From: Picosynechococcus sp. PCC 7117
GTDB lineage: Bacteria > Cyanobacteriota > Cyanobacteriia > Cyanobacteriales > MRBY01
Direction of reading: 5' to 3'
DNA length: 64,000 nt
NCBI RefSeq assembly: GCF_001693275.1
Contig: NZ_CP016477.1
Location: 992,001 to 1,056,000 of the forward strand
The position numbers and the translations under genes are program-made. The notes below the pieces were generated by a model. It made no database searches. It had not been told where the DNA came from and worked only from the letters and a program-made list of their open reading frames with translations. The stretch's first letter is position 1, and every line of letters starts with the position of its first letter. Positions 53,697-64,000 of the stretch are shown here, piece by piece.

Positions 53697-56600
53697 GTGA
53701 TGCTGTTTCAGTTCCAAAAAACACTCAATAAAGTTGTATCCAAGCTCCTTAATTTAAAGGTGGAGTACCCTTGGTTATTGTTAACTTTGATCGTCGTTAG
53801 CTACCTGGGTAATTACTTTAAATTAAGCTTATTTTTTGGTATTGACTTTTTATTTGGTTCTATTGCAGTTTGGATAATTTTATTTTTCTATGGGCCTTTT
53901 TGGGCGATCATCGCTGGGGCGATCGCCAGTGTGCATACATTTTTTATCTGGCATCATCCCTATGCCATGGTTATTTTTATTGGAGAAGTTCTTTTTGTGA
54001 GCTTCTTTTGGCAAAAAAAACGCCGCAATATCAATATTCCTTTTTATGACGCGATTTATTGGTTGACAGTTGGTGCTGTTCTGATTTTCGGCATTTATTT
54101 TTTGATTTTAAAAATGGATGCCCAAGCCGTAGTAACTATTGCTTTAAAACAATTTGTGAATGGGATCTTCAATGCCGAAATTGCTAGTTTAATTATTAAT
54201 TATTTTCCTTTTCTACTGCGAGTCTTCCCCCGGCGTTATCGGCGAGAAAATTCACTCCAAAAGATTGCCTTCGACGTCCTGCTAGCCTTTGTGATTTTTC
54301 CTATTTTGACGTTGATGATTTTAACTGCCCAGGAAAGATTTGAAACAATTGAACGGGATATTCATGATGTTTTAGTCACATCTAACCAGTCTTTGACGAC
54401 AGAATTAAAACTTTGGGAAGCTGCTTATTTAGAGGCAAGCCAATACGCTATTAACAGTATTGCCCAGGATGATTTTCCGTTGGGCAGGCTTGATAATGTT
54501 CTCAGAGGGCTGCAAAGAGTTTATCCAGAACTCGCTTATATAGAAGTATTTGATGCAACGGGAAATCCAATTATTGCCTTGGATAATCAAGCTGATTCTA
54601 TCCAACATATAGCAACAGAAGAGACAAATCAAGCACTGCAAAATTATCGACAAAGTAAGCCGTTTTTACAAGATGGGATTGTTGCTGCCATAAATCAACA
54701 AAAAGATCACTTACATATCGATTATCTTTTAGAAATTCCGGATAATTTAGGTTCGTTTTATCTTGATGTAAACGTTGATTTTTTAGCGGATTTTTTGCAA
54801 CGAAAACTACAAGCGGTACGACAATATCCGCTCCGGGCGATCGCCACAACCCAGACAAATGATTTCGTGATTGCAGATTCTGCCAAACAGATCGCTGCGG
54901 GGGAGCCCTGGACTTGGTATGACGCACGGGATAACCAACCCTTACTTAGTCAAACGTTTATTTCCTTACCGGAGACTGTCATCGGTAAATCGGCGATCGC
55001 CCGCTGGCAAGAAGCCTTTGGAGTTATTGTTCAACCCCTAGAAGGCACTGTATTTCCGGCTCAGTTATGGCTGACCATGGGACTGGCGGAGGATATGGAT
55101 GCCCTGGAAAGTTACTACATTCGCAGTCTGATGATCGTCCTGATTTTGCTGTTGTTGGCAGTGGTGACGGCGGAAAAAATGAGTCGTTGGCTGACAGCAC
55201 CGCTGAATCAACTGAGTGCGATGACCGCCGATATTCAAGAGGAGCTGCAGCAGCAGGAACCGATTCTTCCTCTCAAGAGCTATATCAGTGAATTTAATCG
55301 TCTGAGCCAAAACTTTGAGGTGATGCTCAATACCCTACGACAACAATTCCAGGCGATCCAGGCGACAACCCTCAACCTCGAAGAACAGGTAGAAACAAGA
55401 ACCAAAGCCCTCTCAGAAGAAGTACGACAGCGAGAACTGATTGAACAGCAATTACGGCAGAGTGAAGAACGCTACGAGTTGGCGATCGCCGCTACCAATG
55501 ACGGTATCTGGGATTGGGATCTCCGTTCAGATCAAGTTTACCGCTCCCGGTCTTGGTTTCGTCTTTTGGGCTACAAAGAATCCAACCTACGGCCTCGGAT
55601 CACAGGTCGCCAAATGTGGGCCGATCTCGTTCATCCTGATGATCTAGCTCAAGCCCAGGCCGCCATGACAAACCACCTCCAGGGACTGACCGCAAGTTAT
55701 CAAAACGTCCATCGTCTACGCCATTGTGATGGCCAATACCGGTGGATTTTGAGTAAAGCGAAGTGCCTCAAAGATGAACAGGACAACCCTTACCGCATCG
55801 TCGGCACAATCACCGACATTACAGACAAAGTGGAAGCCGAAATCCAACTGAAGCTTGCCAAGGAAGACGCAGAACAAGCCAACCGCGCCAAAAGCGAGTT
55901 TCTGGCGACCATGAGCCACGAGATCCGAACGCCGATGAATGCCGTGATTGGGATGGCGGAACTTCTCAGGGATACAGACCTCACGGCCCAACAACGGGAA
56001 TTTATCGACATTATTCGTAATAGTGGCAGTAACCTCCTCGCGATCATTAACGATATTCTGGATTTTTCGAAAATTGAATCGGGAAAATTTGAGTTAGAGT
56101 TGCAGCCCTTTAACCTGCAAACCTGTTTAGAAAACTGTTTAGATTTGATGTCGACCCGGGCGATCGCCAAGCCCATTTACCTGAGCTATATCCTTGATCC
56201 CGATGTGCCCCACTACTTAATGGGAGACGTGACGCGCTTTCAACAGATTATGCTCAATCTCTTGGGCAATGCCGTCAAATTTACCAATCGCGGTGATGTT
56301 TCCCTCTGGGTACAAAAAGTCCCCACAGCGACGGGTGCCGGGGATCAAGTCTGCCTGCGATTTGCGATCCTAGATACGGGCATCGGCATTCCGGCGCAGC
56401 AGATGACCCGGTTGTTCCAACCCTTTAGCCAGGGGGATGCTTCCACTTCACGCCGCTATGGTGGGACGGGGTTGGGTCTCGTGATTAGCAAACGACTGGT
56501 GGAGTTGATGGGGGGGCAACTTTGGGTCGAAAGTGGTGGAATCATGGCTGGTCAATTTCCCCAGGAAATGTCCCCTGATCCGCCAAAAATCTTCCAATCC

Positions 56601-57542
56601 GTGGCGCGGCAAACGGTATTTTATGCGCAAATTCCCTTTACCATTGCCCCGATTTCCGCAAAAGAAATCACCCTCCATGAACTCCCGCCCCAACTCCAGG
56701 AGAAAAACTTCCTGATCCTGCATCCAAGTCCTTTATTTGCCCGAAGTATCTCCCATTTATTGACAGCAACTGGAGCAGCGGTCTCCCATACAACCATGGC
56801 CTCCGGTGCCTTGGATATCTTGCATCAACGTCCCATTGATCTGTTGATGATGGAGATGAAAACGGATCTTGTTTCCGCAGATTTTTTCCGACAAATTAAG
56901 CAATCTAGTCAAAATCCTGACCTGGCAATTGTGGCGATCGCCCCGCCCCTCAGTACTGCCGAATCGACTCATTATCCAGCCATCTCCCAGCAGCTCCAAT
57001 TACGTCAGCCCATCAAGCAGGAAGCCCTTTACCATTGCCTATCCTTGGCGATCGCCGAGGCCCTACCCACAACGGCCATGGAGCCTGCCTCTCCCTTTGA
57101 TGCAACCTTGGGGCAAGCCTACCCCCTCAAAATTCTGTTGGCGGAAGATAATATTGTGAACCAAAAAGTTGCCCTCAATATTTTGGCCCGCCTCGGCTAT
57201 GGTGTAGAGGTGGCGACCAATGGCCTCGAAGTCTTGAGCCGTTTACAAAGCGATAACTATGATGTCATTTTGATGGATGTACAAATGCCTGCGATGGATG
57301 GCCTCGAAGCCACCAGACAAATTCGCCAGCGTGATGCCCGGTCGCCCCAGTCCCAGGGGAAGCGTCCCTGGATTATTGCCATGACCGCCAATGCGATGCA
57401 AGGCGATCGCCAAGTTTGTCTAGATGCGGGGATGGACGATTACCTGAGTAAACCGATTCAAGTAAAAAAGCTCCTCCATGCCCTGAAGGTCGCCTACCAT
57501 TACCACCAGTCCCTCTCCACTACCCAGTCTTCTTCTGATTAA
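53697..57542 (+). CDS. hybrid sensor histidine kinase
   Basis: A 1281-residue membrane kinase. About 5-6 membrane helices (residues 20-180) form a MASE1-like sensor, then an extracytoplasmic region to about 460 flanked by helices, HAMP-like and coiled segment, PAS domain ([19 protein letters not shown], 600-725), HisKA with H741 in [14 protein letters not shown], HATPase_c ([22 protein letters not shown]), a receiver-like part lacking the Asp (DLLMMEMK), and an intact receiver with D1194 in [13 protein letters not shown]. Start is GTG 53697 or ATG 53700. Next to the Hpt gene. Confidence 0.9.
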   Translation: MMLFQFQKTLNKVVSKLLNLKVEYPWLLLTLIVVSYLGNYFKLSLFFGIDFLFGSIAVWIILFFYGPFWAIIAGAIASVHTFFIWHHPYAMVIFIGEVLFVSFFWQKKRRNINIPFYDAIYWLTVGAVLIFGIYFLILKMDAQAVVTIALKQFVNGIFNAEIASLIINYFPFLLRVFPRRYRRENSLQKIAFDVLLAFVIFPILTLMILTAQERFETIERDIHDVLVTSNQSLTTELKLWEAAYLEASQYAINSIAQDDFPLGRLDNVLRGLQRVYPELAYIEVFDATGNPIIALDNQADSIQHIATEETNQALQNYRQSKPFLQDGIVAAINQQKDHLHIDYLLEIPDNLGSFYLDVNVDFLADFLQRKLQAVRQYPLRAIATTQTNDFVIADSAKQIAAGEPWTWYDARDNQPLLSQTFISLPETVIGKSAIARWQEAFGVIVQPLEGTVFPAQLWLTMGLAEDMDALESYYIRSLMIVLILLLLAVVTAEKMSRWLTAPLNQLSAMTADIQEELQQQEPILPLKSYISEFNRLSQNFEVMLNTLRQQFQAIQATTLNLEEQVETRTKALSEEVRQRELIEQQLRQSEERYELAIAATNDGIWDWDLRSDQVYRSRSWFRLLGYKESNLRPRITGRQMWADLVHPDDLAQAQAAMTNHLQGLTASYQNVHRLRHCDGQYRWILSKAKCLKDEQDNPYRIVGTITDITDKVEAEIQLKLAKEDAEQANRAKSEFLATMSHEIRTPMNAVIGMAELLRDTDLTAQQREFIDIIRNSGSNLLAIINDILDFSKIESGKFELELQPFNLQTCLENCLDLMSTRAIAKPIYLSYILDPDVPHYLMGDVTRFQQIMLNLLGNAVKFTNRGDVSLWVQKVPTATGAGDQVCLRFAILDTGIGIPAQQMTRLFQPFSQGDASTSRRYGGTGLGLVISKRLVELMGGQLWVESGGIMAGQFPQEMSPDPPKIFQSVARQTVFYAQIPFTIAPISAKEITLHELPPQLQEKNFLILHPSPLFARSISHLLTATGAAVSHTTMASGALDILHQRPIDLLMMEMKTDLVSADFFRQIKQSSQNPDLAIVAIAPPLSTAESTHYPAISQQLQLRQPIKQEALYHCLSLAIAEALPTTAMEPASPFDATLGQAYPLKILLAEDNIVNQKVALNILARLGYGVEVATNGLEVLSRLQSDNYDVILMDVQMPAMDGLEATRQIRQRDARSPQSQGKRPWIIAMTANAMQGDRQVCLDAGMDDYLSKPIQVKKLLHALKVAYHYHQSLSTTQSSSD

Positions 57543-57547
57543 AGTCT

Positions 57548-57913
57548 ATGGCCTCTTCATCTGCTGCCGACGAAGTCAATTTAGAGCAACTAGCTGAGAT
57601 GGTCAGCTATGACTTAGCAACATTACAAGACCTCGTTGAAACTTTTCTAGAAGATACTCCTCTGCTGATTGCGGCGATGCAGACGGGTTACGAACAACAC
57701 AATCAGGCGGAGCTTGTGCGCAATGCCCACACCCTCAAATCCAGTAGTCGGCTATTTCAGATGGAGCAATTTGCTTGCCAATGCCAGGCCCTAGAGGGGG
57801 CAGCTCATGCCCAAGATTGGCCTCTCGTGGCAACTCTCTTACAGCAGCTAGGGCAAGACTATCAGGCGATCGCCGCTGCCCTAACCCTTAAACTGACCCA
57901 ATTAATGGCTTAG
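57548..57913 (+). CDS. Hpt phosphotransfer protein
   Basis: A 121-residue Hpt domain protein; phospho-His in RNAHTLKSSSRLFQ. It starts five bases after the kinase stop, so the pair forms a relay: kinase H741 to receiver D1194 to this Hpt to an unknown final regulator. Confidence 0.9.
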   Translation: MASSSAADEVNLEQLAEMVSYDLATLQDLVETFLEDTPLLIAAMQTGYEQHNQAELVRNAHTLKSSSRLFQMEQFACQCQALEGAAHAQDWPLVATLLQQLGQDYQAIAAALTLKLTQLMA

Positions 57914-58009
57914 GTGGAGTCCTAGCACTAATTCAAAATAGTCTCGCAAGATAATCCAGCAGAATCGCTACAATTTCTGTTAGATCATCGTTTTGTGCAA
58001 TGGAGAACT

Positions 58010-59101
58010 ATGGCTTTTATTTTGACATTCCTTGGTAAAGGTGGGGTCGGTCGTTCCACTGTGGCGATCGCCGCCGCGAAAAAATATGCCCAAGCAGGTA
58101 AGCGGGTTTTACTCATTGGCCAAGATCCAAGTCCTGCCTGGGGGATCGCCCTGGGGATGTCACCGAGTTTTAGTCCCGTTAACCTTGAAAATAACCTCGA
58201 TGCCGTGCAGATCATGGCCACTGCTGCCCTCGAATCCGGCTGGGAGCAGGTCAAAGCATTAGAAGCAAAATATCTGCGATCGCCCACCCTGAAAAACGTT
58301 TATGGCCAGGAATTAGGAATTTTGCCGGGGATGGATAGCGCTGTAATCCTCAAGGAAATTTGGGACTATGACAAAAGCGGCCAGTACGATGTGATCATCT
58401 TTGATGGCGATGGCGACCTCAATACCCTACGACTGTTAGGCACTCCCGAAATTTTAAGCTGGTACATCCGCCGCTTCCGGGAAGTGTTCCAAGCCTCTGA
58501 CCTGGGTCGTGCCATTTCCCCCTTTATTCAGCCCGTGACCAGCGCCATTTTAAATGTGTCCTGGACGTTTGATAACTTTGCCGCTGAACCCACCCAAGAG
58601 GCAAACCAAGTCCTCGATGAAGGGAAAAAAGCGATGGCTGACCCCAACCGTTTCGCCGCATACCTCGTCACCGATGCCAGTGCTGGGGCGATCGCCAAAG
58701 CGAAATATCTCTGGGGCAGTGCCCAACAGGTGAATGTGACTGTCGGTGGTGTCATCGTCAATCGTAGCGATGCAGATGTTGGCCCTGAATTTGAACCCCT
58801 GACGAATACCGCCCTACCCACAGTAGAGGCTGATCATTGGGAAGACCTCATTTCCCATCTGCCTGACTTTAGCCAAGCGGCCCAGGCTCCTCAGCCCCTG
58901 ATCATCGATACCGCTGCCCGTCAGGTGAAAGTATTCCTCCCCACCTTTGACAAAAAACAGGTTAAGCTCACCCAATATGGCCCCGAAATCACCATCGAAG
59001 CAGGGGATCAACGGCGTAATATTCTGCTGCCGCCTCCCCTCAAAGGTGCTCCTGTAAAGGGGGCAAAATTCCAAAATCAATATCTAATTATTTCTCTGTA
59101 A
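58010..59101 (+). CDS. Get3d-type ArsA/Get3-family ATPase
   Basis: A 363-residue P-loop protein with an N-terminal GKGGVGRSTVAIAAAKKYAQ and a C-terminal alpha-crystallin-like beta domain (VKVFLPTFDKKQVKLTQYG ... KFQNQYLIISL), an architecture I associate with plastid/cyanobacterial Get3d. Such proteins are proposed to chaperone hydrophobic tail-anchored or other clients. Both lysines of the deviant P-loop (GKGGVGK) would be expected; here the second is Arg. Start MAFILTFL has GGAG upstream. Confidence 0.8.
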   Translation: MAFILTFLGKGGVGRSTVAIAAAKKYAQAGKRVLLIGQDPSPAWGIALGMSPSFSPVNLENNLDAVQIMATAALESGWEQVKALEAKYLRSPTLKNVYGQELGILPGMDSAVILKEIWDYDKSGQYDVIIFDGDGDLNTLRLLGTPEILSWYIRRFREVFQASDLGRAISPFIQPVTSAILNVSWTFDNFAAEPTQEANQVLDEGKKAMADPNRFAAYLVTDASAGAIAKAKYLWGSAQQVNVTVGGVIVNRSDADVGPEFEPLTNTALPTVEADHWEDLISHLPDFSQAAQAPQPLIIDTAARQVKVFLPTFDKKQVKLTQYGPEITIEAGDQRRNILLPPPLKGAPVKGAKFQNQYLIISL

Positions 59102-59489
59102 CCGCTTGGGAGAGAGTCCCTTGCAAGAAATTGCTGATGGCTAAAACAACCGCCCTAGGAACCATACTGGAGCAATCTTTTGGGAAGCATAAAATGAAAA
59201 AATGCCTAATAAATCAAGAAAAAACTTAAGAAAAAGTAAAAAATGTCTAAAATAGGGGACTTTTTCCGAAAAGCACGGCCAAATCAAGCCCGGAACCTAT
59301 GAAGTTAGTCTGCGTTTCGTTACCATACATAAAATAAGCTTGAGGTCTTGATTGTAAAATTCTGGAGTGGTAGCCCGCTACAGCCGAATGGTCACTGGGA
59401 AGACATCATTGCTGGCCTGAGTGACTGCACCATCGACTGATTGCACATCTTTGTTTTTCGTTGTCCATCGTCCTAGAGGGATCTGAATT
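59102..59489. other. noncoding region upstream of menF
   Basis: 388 bases with no credible frame. AT-rich around 59190-59260 with A-tracts. I see nothing I can name; it presumably contains the menF promoter. Confidence 0.4.
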
Positions 59490-60929
59490 GTGGGAAAAAC
59501 GCTTTGGCGCGATCGCCTAGAGCCGGATCAAAGTCACGGTTCGGCATTGGGGGAGGGAATGGGAACTTCCTGCCAACGGCGTCAACTGTCCCCATCAACC
59601 TGGCAACAATGGCTCACCCAAAGAACCCCCGCACCATCTGGGGAGATTGTCAGCGAAATCACTAAAATTCCAGCGGTAGATAACCTGGTGGTGCTCCGGG
59701 CCATTGAACAAATTCTGCCCAGTCCCCTCAATCACTTCTATTGGGAAAATCGCCAACAGCAACGGGCGATCCTCAACTTTGGCACCCTAAGCGAATTAGT
59801 TCCCCAGGGAGAGGATCGTTTTCGCCAAGCCCAGCAATTTATCACCCATTGGCAACCGAGAATTCAGCGCAATATCAACATTCCGATTCCTTACTTTTCC
59901 TGTGGGTTCACGTTTTTTAGTGCCCAAACCCCCGAAGCGCCTTTTCCGCCTGGTTTAGTCACCATTCCTAGACTGCAACTGGTGCAACACCAACGGGATT
60001 ATTTTTTAGTGCTCAATGGCGATCGCCAACAGCGTACTCTTTTACATCAAATCGCCCAACAATTGCGACAATTTCTCGCGACTCTGCCCCAGGAACTCGT
60101 CCCTTCCCTAGGGATTCGGGGCACTGTCTGCACCGCCTCAACGGGATTTACCCAGGCTGTCCGGCGAGCCCTCCGACTCATTGACCAAGGTAAACTCAGT
60201 AAAATTGTCCTGGCCCATGCCCTCGATGTCACGGCCAATCAAGCCTTTGATGTGGTGCATGCCCTGGATAATTTGCGCGATCACCACCCGGACTGTTGTG
60301 TTTTTTCCCTCCGTAATCAGCGGGGTGACACATTTATCGGCGCAAGTCCAGAACGGCTGTTAGCGGTACAGCAGGGACAATTGGTGACCGATGCCCTCGC
60401 CGGATCTGCCCCCCGGGGGGAATCTTTGCTCACAGATCAGCGTCTCGCCAAAAGCCTACTCCACAGTGAAAAGGAACAACGGGAACACCAGGCCGTGGCA
60501 GATTTCCTACTAGGACAACTCCAGAGCCTTGGTCTCGATCCCCAGGCGGCTCCCCGTAAGCTCCTTAAACTTTCTAATATTCAGCACCTCTGGACACCGA
60601 TTCATGCAATCCTACCGCCGCAAATTCATCCCCTAGAGGTAGTGGCCCACTTACATCCAACACCAGCAGTGGCCGGCGTCCCCAGAGCGATCGCCTGTGC
60701 GGAAATTCGCCAAGCAGAAACCTTTGACCGTACCCTTTATGCCGCTCCTATCGGTTGGCTCGATAGTCAGGGCAATAGTGAATTTATCGTGGCGATTCGG
60801 TCGGCCTTGATTCGGGGTAACCATGCGCGACTCTACGGTGGGGCCGGAATTGTCGCCGGTTCCCAGCCGGAACGGGAATATGCCGAAGTCCAGTTAAAAT
60901 TGACCTCCCTTTTGGAAGCCTTGACGTGA
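59490..60929 (+). CDS. menF: isochorismate synthase
   Basis: Converts chorismate to isochorismate, the first step to phylloquinone used in photosystem I. 479 residues if GTG 59490 is used; ATG 59559 (MGTSCQRRQ) gives 456 and is equally possible. Chorismate-binding motifs: KIVLAHALDV, TFIGASPERLL, GSAPRGESLLTDQ, HPTPAVAGVPRA, and FDRTLYAAPIGW plus RLYGGAGIVAGSQPEREY. Alone here; other men genes are not in the window. Confidence 0.92.
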   Translation: MGKTLWRDRLEPDQSHGSALGEGMGTSCQRRQLSPSTWQQWLTQRTPAPSGEIVSEITKIPAVDNLVVLRAIEQILPSPLNHFYWENRQQQRAILNFGTLSELVPQGEDRFRQAQQFITHWQPRIQRNINIPIPYFSCGFTFFSAQTPEAPFPPGLVTIPRLQLVQHQRDYFLVLNGDRQQRTLLHQIAQQLRQFLATLPQELVPSLGIRGTVCTASTGFTQAVRRALRLIDQGKLSKIVLAHALDVTANQAFDVVHALDNLRDHHPDCCVFSLRNQRGDTFIGASPERLLAVQQGQLVTDALAGSAPRGESLLTDQRLAKSLLHSEKEQREHQAVADFLLGQLQSLGLDPQAAPRKLLKLSNIQHLWTPIHAILPPQIHPLEVVAHLHPTPAVAGVPRAIACAEIRQAETFDRTLYAAPIGWLDSQGNSEFIVAIRSALIRGNHARLYGGAGIVAGSQPEREYAEVQLKLTSLLEALT

Positions 60930-61021
60930 TATGGCTCTTAAAACCTGTACTCTACCGATAAACTTAATGCCAGCTTATACTAGAGTACGATTTTAACTTT
61001 TAAGATCTAAAATTAATGCCA

Positions 61022-62389
61022 CTAATTTATTTCCCAATCACGAATAATTTCTTTTTTATCAAGCATAGAAAAGACCCACTCACGTCCTTTCTTTTCTTTT
61101 CTAAATAATTTTAAATCAACTAATTTATTTAAAATATTTGCTGCGGTGTTGTAGGAGCAACTCAAATTATTTTTAACTTCATTCGTAGTAAAATAACTCA
61201 CTACACCATTTTTGGCAACTTGTAATATGATACGCTGCCTATGATTTAGTTGTTCGTATAATCCAGACTCCCAAAGCCATTGATTAAAATCCTCCATATT
61301 TTTGAGGTTTTTTTCGTATGTTGTTCTGAATCTTTTAATGGCTCTAGTGATGATATCACACTGATAGTTCAAAAAATATGTCAAGTCCATATTATCAGTT
61401 TCAGTATATAGGTAACTTTTAGCATACTGGGCAGGAGCTTTTTTCAATAGTGAACTAATAGTGATATAGCGAAATGCTGCAAATCTATTTTTGAACATAT
61501 ACCAGTAAAAGAGAGATCTTGCGACTCTTCCATTGCCATCATAAAAAGGATGCTCATAACCAATGGCGAAATGCAGAGTAATTGCCTTGATTAAAGGATG
61601 TAAATAATTAGAACTGTCAACCTCATGATGTTGAATATTTGCCCAGTTTGATAACTTTTCTAGTCTTTCTTTTAATCCTTGTGATGATGGAGGAGTATAT
61701 ATGACATTTCCTATTTCATCAACTATTTCAACATCATCTGTATCACGAATTCTGCCAGGATAATATTTATTATCCTGAATTCCTTTGACTCCAGCAATAT
61801 GAAGTTCTTTGATTAAATCTAATGAGAGAAGTTCATCTCGATGCTCCCATGCAAAATGCATCATATTAAAGTTACCAAGAATCATTTTCTCGTCAGGAGT
61901 TCTTGGTTTTCTTTGTCTTTTTAGAAGAGTTTTTGCAACCCGTGTTGTTGTCGCAGCGCCTTCTAACTGACTACTTCCAATAGCCTCATCTTCGATTAAG
62001 TCGTTAATTAAATATTCAAAGTTCTTCTGCTCTCCTATCTTGCTACACATTAATTCTAGGGCAGCATTTGTAGTGTGTCTATCCACTTCGGAACAGGCTT
62101 TTTGGATAATGTGTGTCAAGAAAAATTCGCACTCTATTGGAGGTGATCCGAGAGCTATGACTGGCTTGAGTTGATTTTGCCGTGCTCTTTTAACAAACTG
62201 CCAAGCTAATTTTGCATTAACTGATTTATCGACTCTGTACTGAAGCTCATCAAATGATAAGTATCTTCCCTTAGAATCAACTGGAGAATTTAATTCTAAG
62301 TATTGTTCAATTTTATGTGGTGATTTTTTTAAAAACTCGTGAAGTAGCTTTCTTTGCTCTTTTTCTGAAGGAGGAGTCGTAATTTTCAT
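61022..62389 (-). CDS. Fic-domain AMPylase-type protein
   Basis: A 455-residue Fic protein. Fic motif HPFYDGNGRVAR (His280) is intact, so nucleotide transfer (usually AMP) to a protein target is likely. The inhibitory-helix motif SSQLEGA (S139, E143) lies N-terminal, as in self-inhibited class II Fic. A C-terminal winged-helix (FTTNEVKNNLSCSYNTAANILNKL) suggests DNA or partner binding. The gene is AT-rich, HIP1-free and thus probably acquired; no toxin-antitoxin partner is seen next to it. Confidence 0.9.
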   Translation of the reverse strand: MKITTPPSEKEQRKLLHEFLKKSPHKIEQYLELNSPVDSKGRYLSFDELQYRVDKSVNAKLAWQFVKRARQNQLKPVIALGSPPIECEFFLTHIIQKACSEVDRHTTNAALELMCSKIGEQKNFEYLINDLIEDEAIGSSQLEGAATTTRVAKTLLKRQRKPRTPDEKMILGNFNMMHFAWEHRDELLSLDLIKELHIAGVKGIQDNKYYPGRIRDTDDVEIVDEIGNVIYTPPSSQGLKERLEKLSNWANIQHHEVDSSNYLHPLIKAITLHFAIGYEHPFYDGNGRVARSLFYWYMFKNRFAAFRYITISSLLKKAPAQYAKSYLYTETDNMDLTYFLNYQCDIITRAIKRFRTTYEKNLKNMEDFNQWLWESGLYEQLNHRQRIILQVAKNGVVSYFTTNEVKNNLSCSYNTAANILNKLVDLKLFRKEKKGREWVFSMLDKKEIIRDWEIN

Positions 62390-62502
62390 AAAATTATCCT
62401 ACTTTTTATTTCATTTTGACTTATTTTTGAGATAAAGACCAGGAAATAGGCCCAGAAAAAGTTGCTAAGATCGCAGTGTAACGGAAAGTAAAGGCCGCTC
62501 CC

Positions 62503-64000
62503 ATGAAGCGCATTGTGATCATCACCGGGTTTGAAGCGTTTAATGCCAGCTTGTATCGGGATGCTGCCCAAAAGGCGATCGCCCGTTGTCCCGACCTGGA
62601 AGTATTGACCTTTAATGATCGGGATTTGGTCAGTCAACCGGAGGCCGTGGCCCAAGCTTTACAGGGGGCCGATGTTTTTTTCGCCAGTCTGATTTTTGAC
62701 TATGACCAGGTGATTTGGCTGCGGGAACGGGTCGAAAATATTCCGGTACGCTTAGTTTTTGAGTCGGCCCTGGAGCTGATGGCCTTGACTCGGTTGGGCA
62801 AGTTTGTCATTGGCGAGCAACCCAAGGGAATGCCGAAACCGATTAAATTTATCCTGAGCAAATTTACCAACAGCAAGGAAGAAGATAAGCTCGCTGGCTA
62901 CCTAAGTTTCCTCAAGACCGGGCCGAAGCTGCTGAAATATATTCCCGCGAAAAAAGTTCAGGATCTGCGCAATTGGCTGATTATCTACGGTTACTGGAAC
63001 GCCGGCGGGACGGATAATGTGGCGGCCATGTGTTGGGCGATCGCCGAAAATTACTTGGGTCTCAATATTGGAGAATTGCCCGCTGTGGTGGAAACGCCGA
63101 ATCTGGGCCTGCTCCATCCCGACCATGATGGCTATTTTCTCAGTCCTCAGGCTTACCTCGATTGGCATCGCCACACCTTTCCAGAGCAAAAATTAAACCC
63201 CGTCATTGCCGTCCTCCTCTACCGCAAGCACGTTATCACTAAACAGCCTTACATTCCTCAACTGATTCGCAAATTTGAAGCTGATGGGTTGGTGCCCCTG
63301 CCGATTTTTATCAATGGTGTCGAAGCCCATGTGATCGTTCGGGATTGGCTCACCACCGACTACGAACAGCACCAAAGGCTCCATGGCCAAGTGGAGATTA
63401 AATCTCTCAAAGCCGATGCGGTAAAGGTTGAAGGCATTGTTTCGACGATTGGTTTTCCCCTGGTGGGTGGCCCGGCAGGTTCCATGGAAGCAGGGCGGCA
63501 GGTGGAGGTGGCGAAAAGTATCTTGAGCGCGAAAAATATTCCCTACCTCGTTGCGGCTCCTCTGTTAATCCAAGACCTCCATTCCTGGACGAGACAAGGG
63601 ATTGGCGGCCTCCAAAGTGTGGTGCTCTATGCCCTGCCAGAACTGGATGGGGCGATTGATACGATTCCCCTCGGTGGCCTCGTCGGGGAAGATATTTACT
63701 TGATCCCCGAACGGATAAAACGACTCACAGGACGGCTAAAAAATTGGATTCGTCTGAAAAATACGGCCCCAGGCGATCGCCAACTGGCTATTTTGCTCTA
63801 CGGCTTTCCACCAGGCTACGGAGCAACGGGAACAGCGGCATTATTAAACGTCCCCAAAAGTTTGGTCAATCTTCTCAAAACGCTCCAGGCTCAGGGTTAC
63901 GACGTGGGGAATTTTCCGGCAGATGGGGAGGAAATCATTCGTTTAGTGAAAGCGGCTGATGAAGCCTACCGCCTTGATCCCGCCTTGGCGCCCCAGCAGA
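62503..64000 (+). CDS. ChlH/BchH-like chelatase large subunit, 3' truncated by window
   Basis: At least 499 residues of a CobN/ChlH-family protein, which inserts Mg into protoporphyrin IX (chlorophyll) or Co into corrins. N-terminus MKRIVIITGFEAFNASLYRD, then FESALELMALTRLGKFVIG, GPKLLKYIPAKKVQDLRNWL, GGTDNVAAMCWA, and a fold continuing to the right edge. It differs from the usual cyanobacterial ChlH start I recall, so it may be a second BchH-like paralogue or a CobN-like protein. The ATG lies 113 bases upstream of the divergent fic start. Confidence 0.82.
   Translation, partial: MKRIVIITGFEAFNASLYRDAAQKAIARCPDLEVLTFNDRDLVSQPEAVAQALQGADVFFASLIFDYDQVIWLRERVENIPVRLVFESALELMALTRLGKFVIGEQPKGMPKPIKFILSKFTNSKEEDKLAGYLSFLKTGPKLLKYIPAKKVQDLRNWLIIYGYWNAGGTDNVAAMCWAIAENYLGLNIGELPAVVETPNLGLLHPDHDGYFLSPQAYLDWHRHTFPEQKLNPVIAVLLYRKHVITKQPYIPQLIRKFEADGLVPLPIFINGVEAHVIVRDWLTTDYEQHQRLHGQVEIKSLKADAVKVEGIVSTIGFPLVGGPAGSMEAGRQVEVAKSILSAKNIPYLVAAPLLIQDLHSWTRQGIGGLQSVVLYALPELDGAIDTIPLGGLVGEDIYLIPERIKRLTGRLKNWIRLKNTAPGDRQLAILLYGFPPGYGATGTAALLNVPKSLVNLLKTLQAQGYDVGNFPADGEEIIRLVKAADEAYRLDPALAPQQ

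Noticed and set aside
62386-62655. 89-residue minus-strand frame
   Set aside because: It covers the fic start and runs antisense into the chelatase gene; no homology features.

Overview
The window is 64 kb of a cyanobacterial chromosome. The evidence is the photosystem II small subunits PsbT and Psb30, a BtpA protein, RpaB, a large Mg-chelatase H-type protein, the phylloquinone gene menF, and very frequent HIP1 octamers (GCGATCGC) in most genes. GC content and gene set suggest a unicellular marine Synechococcus (Picosynechococcus, PCC 7002-like). That species guess is inference only. There is no rRNA, CRISPR array or phage module.

Layout. 1-18.7 kb is core genome: a dus fragment, lpxD, a TerD-like gene, hflX, ruvX, initiator tRNA-Met, a nucleotidyltransferase/phosphomannomutase fusion, pyrH-frr, pgeF, and the collinear set psbT-nrdR-rpsA, then an RluD-type synthase and a collagen-like secreted protein. 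18.7-25.2 kb is an accessory island with little or no HIP1. It holds three gene cassettes (a possible nuclease, a GFA/CENP-V zinc protein, and a toxin-antitoxin pair), each preceded by a copy of a degenerate long repeat. At least one, perhaps two, end in attC-like sequence. The repeats share a 33-nt block with the 3' end of the neighbouring subtilase gene. An IS5-type element has split the toxin-antitoxin pair, and a lone TnpB element follows the subtilase.

25.3-43.4 kb returns to core metabolism and regulation (pgi, M42 peptidase, gpx, LMW-PTP, CAP protein, btpA, cysK, radA, rpaB, recJ, psb30). It also holds a frameshifted TPR gene and two very small genes. 43.7-46.6 kb is the three-gene proton-translocating transhydrogenase operon pntA-pntAb-pntB. 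47.9-52.9 kb is the conserved rpmH-rnpA-PH-yidC-jag-yceD-ycf46 cluster for translation and membrane insertion. 53.7-57.9 kb is a phosphorelay pair, a hybrid histidine kinase plus a separate Hpt protein. It is followed by a Get3d-type ATPase, menF, an AT-rich Fic gene that looks acquired, and the 5' part of a ChlH/BchH-like gene running off the end.

The best candidates for something new are the repeat-bounded cassette array with no integrase in sight, the toxin that has lost its start codon, the 313-residue cassette protein with a nuclease-like motif, and the repeated 4-nt stop-to-stop overlaps of convergent genes.
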